Origin: an uncultured Bacteroidota bacterium
GTDB taxonomy: Bacteria > Bacteroidota > Bacteroidia > Chitinophagales > Chitinophagaceae
DNA: 64,000 nt
Reading direction: 5' to 3'
NCBI GenBank assembly: GCA_903926855.1
Contig: CAIYKV010000105.1
Span: forward strand, 1 to 64,000
The notes under the pieces were generated by a model, which did no database searches, had not been told where the DNA came from, and saw only the letters and a program-made list of their open reading frames with translations. The translations under genes were made by a program, and so were the position numbers. This document shows positions 61,749 through 64,000 of the stretch, piece by piece. Every line of letters begins with the position of its first letter. Position 1 is the first letter of the stretch.

Positions 61749-63803
61749 ATGTCCGAAACCAAAAAAGCCTTCAAACCTTTTGTATCGCCCGAAACGAATA
61801 TGAAAGAGCTTACTCTAAAGTCAATATTAGTAGGTAGTTTATTCGGGGTCATTTTTGGTGCTTCTACTGTTTATCTTGCCTTAAAAGCAGGGCTAACCGT
61901 TTCAGCCTCCATACCCATAGCTGTGATTGCCATTACGCTGGGCAGAAGATTTCTCAAAACCACTATTCTTGAAAATAATATTATTCAGACCACAGGCTCA
62001 GCAGGAGAGAGTATTGCAGGTGGTGTGGCATTTACTTTACCAGGCTTTTTGTTTCTTTCCTCCCCGTCTAGTGCAGAATATTTCAATTACCTCACGATCC
62101 TGATCCTGGCTATTGTTGGAGGCTTATTGGGTACTTTATTGATGATTCCACTCAGAAAAGCCTTGATCGTTAATGAACATGATACCCTTCCTTATCCGGA
62201 AGGAACTGCTTGTGGAGATGTATTAAAAGCAGGTGAGAAAGGGGGTGATTTTGCCAAAACTGCTTTCTGGGGTTTGGGCGTGGCGTTTACCTATGCCATA
62301 TTGCAAAAAGTATTGCATGTAATTGCCGAAACACCTTTCTATGCTACCAAACAAATCAATAAATTTTTTCCATCCGCTAAAATCAGTGGTGAAATCACTC
62401 CTGAATATATGGGTGTGGGATATATTATTGGTCCGCGTATTGCCGGTGTATTGGTAGCAGGTAGTGTATTAAGTTGGCTGGTATTTATTCCATTACTATC
62501 TTCTCTTGTACCTGCAGATACTATTGCCAGACAATTAATGAAACTGGGTTATCTGGCTGATATCACCAAACCTGGTGGTAAAGGTGGCTGGGATCCGGTT
62601 ACCCATAGTTTTGCTGATTATGCTTCTGCAGTGTATTATGCTTTTGTAAGACAGGTAGGTGCCGGAGCAGTTGCGGCCGGAGGTATCATTACTTTATTCA
62701 AAACGATACCTACCATTATCAAATCTGTAAAAGGTAGTTTGACATCCCTCAATGCAGAAAAAGAAGTGAATGCACCCAAAGTATTGCGTACAGAAAAAGA
62801 CCTTAGTCTGAAACTGGTAGGCTTTGGCAGTTTGGCACTAGTTGCATTGATCGCATTCCTGCCGCAGGTTCCGGGTGATACGATTTTACAGAAATTATTG
62901 ATAGGGATACTGGTGCTTTTCTTTGGTGCATTATTTGTAACCGTTGCTTCGCGTATTGTGGGATTGATTGGTACATCCAATAGTCCGATTAGCGGCATGA
63001 CCATTGCAACAGTTATGGGTACCAGTCTTATTTTTTTAAGTGTGGGATGGTCTGGACAGGCATTTGAACCATTGGTATTAGTTGTGGGTGGTATGATCTG
63101 TATTGCAGCTGCGAATGCAGGCGGTACTTCACAGGATCTGAAAAGTGGATATATTGTAGGTGCTACACCACGTAACCAGCAGATTGCATTATTTATTGGC
63201 GCCATTGTTTCATCCATAGTAATCGGGATTACGGTTAAATTTCTTGATAAACCCACTACAGAAATGTTGCAACAGGGTATTCATCATGCGATAGGAACTG
63301 AAAAATATCCGGCACCTCAGGCTACATTAATGGCAACGCTTATTAAAGGAATTTTATCACAGAATCTTGACTGGCAATATGTAGTAGTTGGTATATTCCT
63401 TGCTATTACCATGGAGCTTTGTGGTATCAAGGCATTGAGTTTTGCGATAGGCGTATACCTGCCTTTGGCAACTACCTTGCCGATTTTCATCGGCGGCGCC
63501 ATACGTGGTATTGTAGAAAGAAAACAGAAAAAAGAAAATATTCAAGTGAATGCGGAAGAAGAGGAGTTGGGTAAAGGCAATCTGTTTGCAACCGGACTGG
63601 TGGCAGGTGGTGCAGTAGCTGGCGTTATCATTGCATTTTTTGCCGGATCGGATACAGGAGAAAAATTGTTAAATAAAATTAGCCAGGAGGCAGGTATTAC
63701 AGGTGCCTTATCACAAAGTGGTTATTTTTTAATGGGTACTATTTTCTTCGCGCTGATGGGATGGATATTATATAAAGTAGCCATTAAAAAAGTGGAAGCC
63801 TGA
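61749..63803 (+). CDS. OPT family oligopeptide transporter
   Basis: A 684-residue membrane protein with about 14-16 helices. The N-terminal helix pattern KAGLTVSASIPIAVIAITLGRR, the NNIIQTTGSAGESIAGG segment and EYMGVGYIIGPRIAGVL are typical of bacterial OPT proteins. These import peptides or metal-siderophore-type ligands by proton symport. The two halves are separated by a soluble linker (KGSLTSLNAEKEVNAPKVL). Divergent from the POT gene across 62 bp. A TATTTTG box (61693-61699) on the plus strand may be its promoter. An intrinsic terminator follows 23 bp past the stop. Confidence 0.93.
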   Translation: MSETKKAFKPFVSPETNMKELTLKSILVGSLFGVIFGASTVYLALKAGLTVSASIPIAVIAITLGRRFLKTTILENNIIQTTGSAGESIAGGVAFTLPGFLFLSSPSSAEYFNYLTILILAIVGGLLGTLLMIPLRKALIVNEHDTLPYPEGTACGDVLKAGEKGGDFAKTAFWGLGVAFTYAILQKVLHVIAETPFYATKQINKFFPSAKISGEITPEYMGVGYIIGPRIAGVLVAGSVLSWLVFIPLLSSLVPADTIARQLMKLGYLADITKPGGKGGWDPVTHSFADYASAVYYAFVRQVGAGAVAAGGIITLFKTIPTIIKSVKGSLTSLNAEKEVNAPKVLRTEKDLSLKLVGFGSLALVALIAFLPQVPGDTILQKLLIGILVLFFGALFVTVASRIVGLIGTSNSPISGMTIATVMGTSLIFLSVGWSGQAFEPLVLVVGGMICIAAANAGGTSQDLKSGYIVGATPRNQQIALFIGAIVSSIVIGITVKFLDKPTTEMLQQGIHHAIGTEKYPAPQATLMATLIKGILSQNLDWQYVVVGIFLAITMELCGIKALSFAIGVYLPLATTLPIFIGGAIRGIVERKQKKENIQVNAEEEELGKGNLFATGLVAGGAVAGVIIAFFAGSDTGEKLLNKISQEAGITGALSQSGYFLMGTIFFALMGWILYKVAIKKVEA

Positions 63804-63826
63804 TCATAGATAAATAAATCATATTC

Positions 63827-63864
63827 AGATCTCGATACCTTTTGGTAATCGGGGTCTTTTTTTT
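63827..63864 (+). terminator. Intrinsic terminator of OPT gene
   Basis: AGATCTCGATACC (63827-63839) pairs with GGT and ATCGGGGTCT (63844-63857) using two G:U pairs and one bulged A, loop of 4, followed by a run of seven T. The rest of the window to 64000 holds no gene; it contains two CTCTGCGgTAA-like words at 63871 and 63898. Confidence 0.8.
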
Positions 63865-64000
63865 AAACTCCTCTGCGTAAACTCTTTTTCTCCAGTTCTC
63901 TGCGGTAAAAATGATTGCTTTCATTTTCCTCAGAGAGCAGGAGGTAGGAAAGCTTGTTCGGTGGAAACATGATGGAAACTTTTTAACTTCATTAAACTAT

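Noticed and set aside
62636-63256. Leftward 206-residue frame inside the OPT gene
   Set aside because: Fully antisense to a confident transporter gene, with no recognisable domain.
1-64000. tRNA, rRNA, insertion sequences, prophage or defence genes
   Set aside because: I read the gaps between genes and found no tRNA-like arms, transposase, integrase, restriction, toxin or Cas-type sequence; small structured RNAs could be missed by eye.

Overview
The window is about 64 kb of a Bacteroidota chromosome, most likely Chitinophagales/Chitinophagaceae-like. The evidence is a giant secreted protein with a type IX secretion (T9SS) type B C-terminal domain next to a PorP/SprF protein, a SusC/SusD pair, Bacteroidota-restricted families (DUF4836, DUF5606, GH3/beta-lactamase fusion), very few Shine-Dalgarno sequences, and Bacteroidota-type -7 boxes (TAnnTTTG and variants) in front of several genes. 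Family assignment below phylum is inference. I see no rRNA, tRNA, CRISPR array, insertion sequence, phage gene or integration site; the region reads as ordinary core and envelope chromosome.

Layout. 1-2 kb: a leftward lipoprotein, membrane protein and histidine kinase operon. 2.2-4.1 kb: an ABC ATPase/permease pair. 4.2-9 kb: a DUF4836 lipoprotein and a 993-residue GH3 + serine beta-lactamase fusion. 9-16 kb: small conserved proteins, a secreted RidA, a DsbA-like protein, a DegT aminotransferase, rpoN (sigma-54) and a remote PAP2-like membrane protein. 16-26.1 kb: an AI-2E family permease, PorP/SprF and a 2632-residue repeat/PKD protein. 26.3-34.3 kb: an RND/MMPL exporter, SusC, SusD and a small secreted protein. 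34.4-42 kb: a TlpA-like lipoprotein, gatB, a DUF1028 protein, a two-PDZ protein and alaS. 42.2-47 kb: an M23 peptidase, small membrane proteins, SPFH, an NTF2-like protein, mnmD and an AlkA-like glycosylase. 47-52.3 kb: ppc, an ECF sigma cassette and an MBL hydrolase. 52.4-58.6 kb: the elongasome operon mreB-mreC-mreD-mrdA-rodA. 58.9-63.8 kb: purD and divergent POT and OPT peptide transporters.

How the genes fit together. Cell-envelope construction dominates: the mre/rodA/PBP2 operon, the M23 peptidase, the GH3/beta-lactamase fusion for muropeptide turnover, the T9SS adhesin with its PorP partner, and SusCD. The rest is housekeeping (alaS, gatB, mnmD, ppc, purD, rpoN). The least explained unit is the three-gene cassette at 49.8-51.6 kb: an ECF sigma factor, a single-pass protein with three copies of a VPxGYF-type motif, and a Spy/CpxP-like exported protein. 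It looks like a self-contained envelope signalling module.
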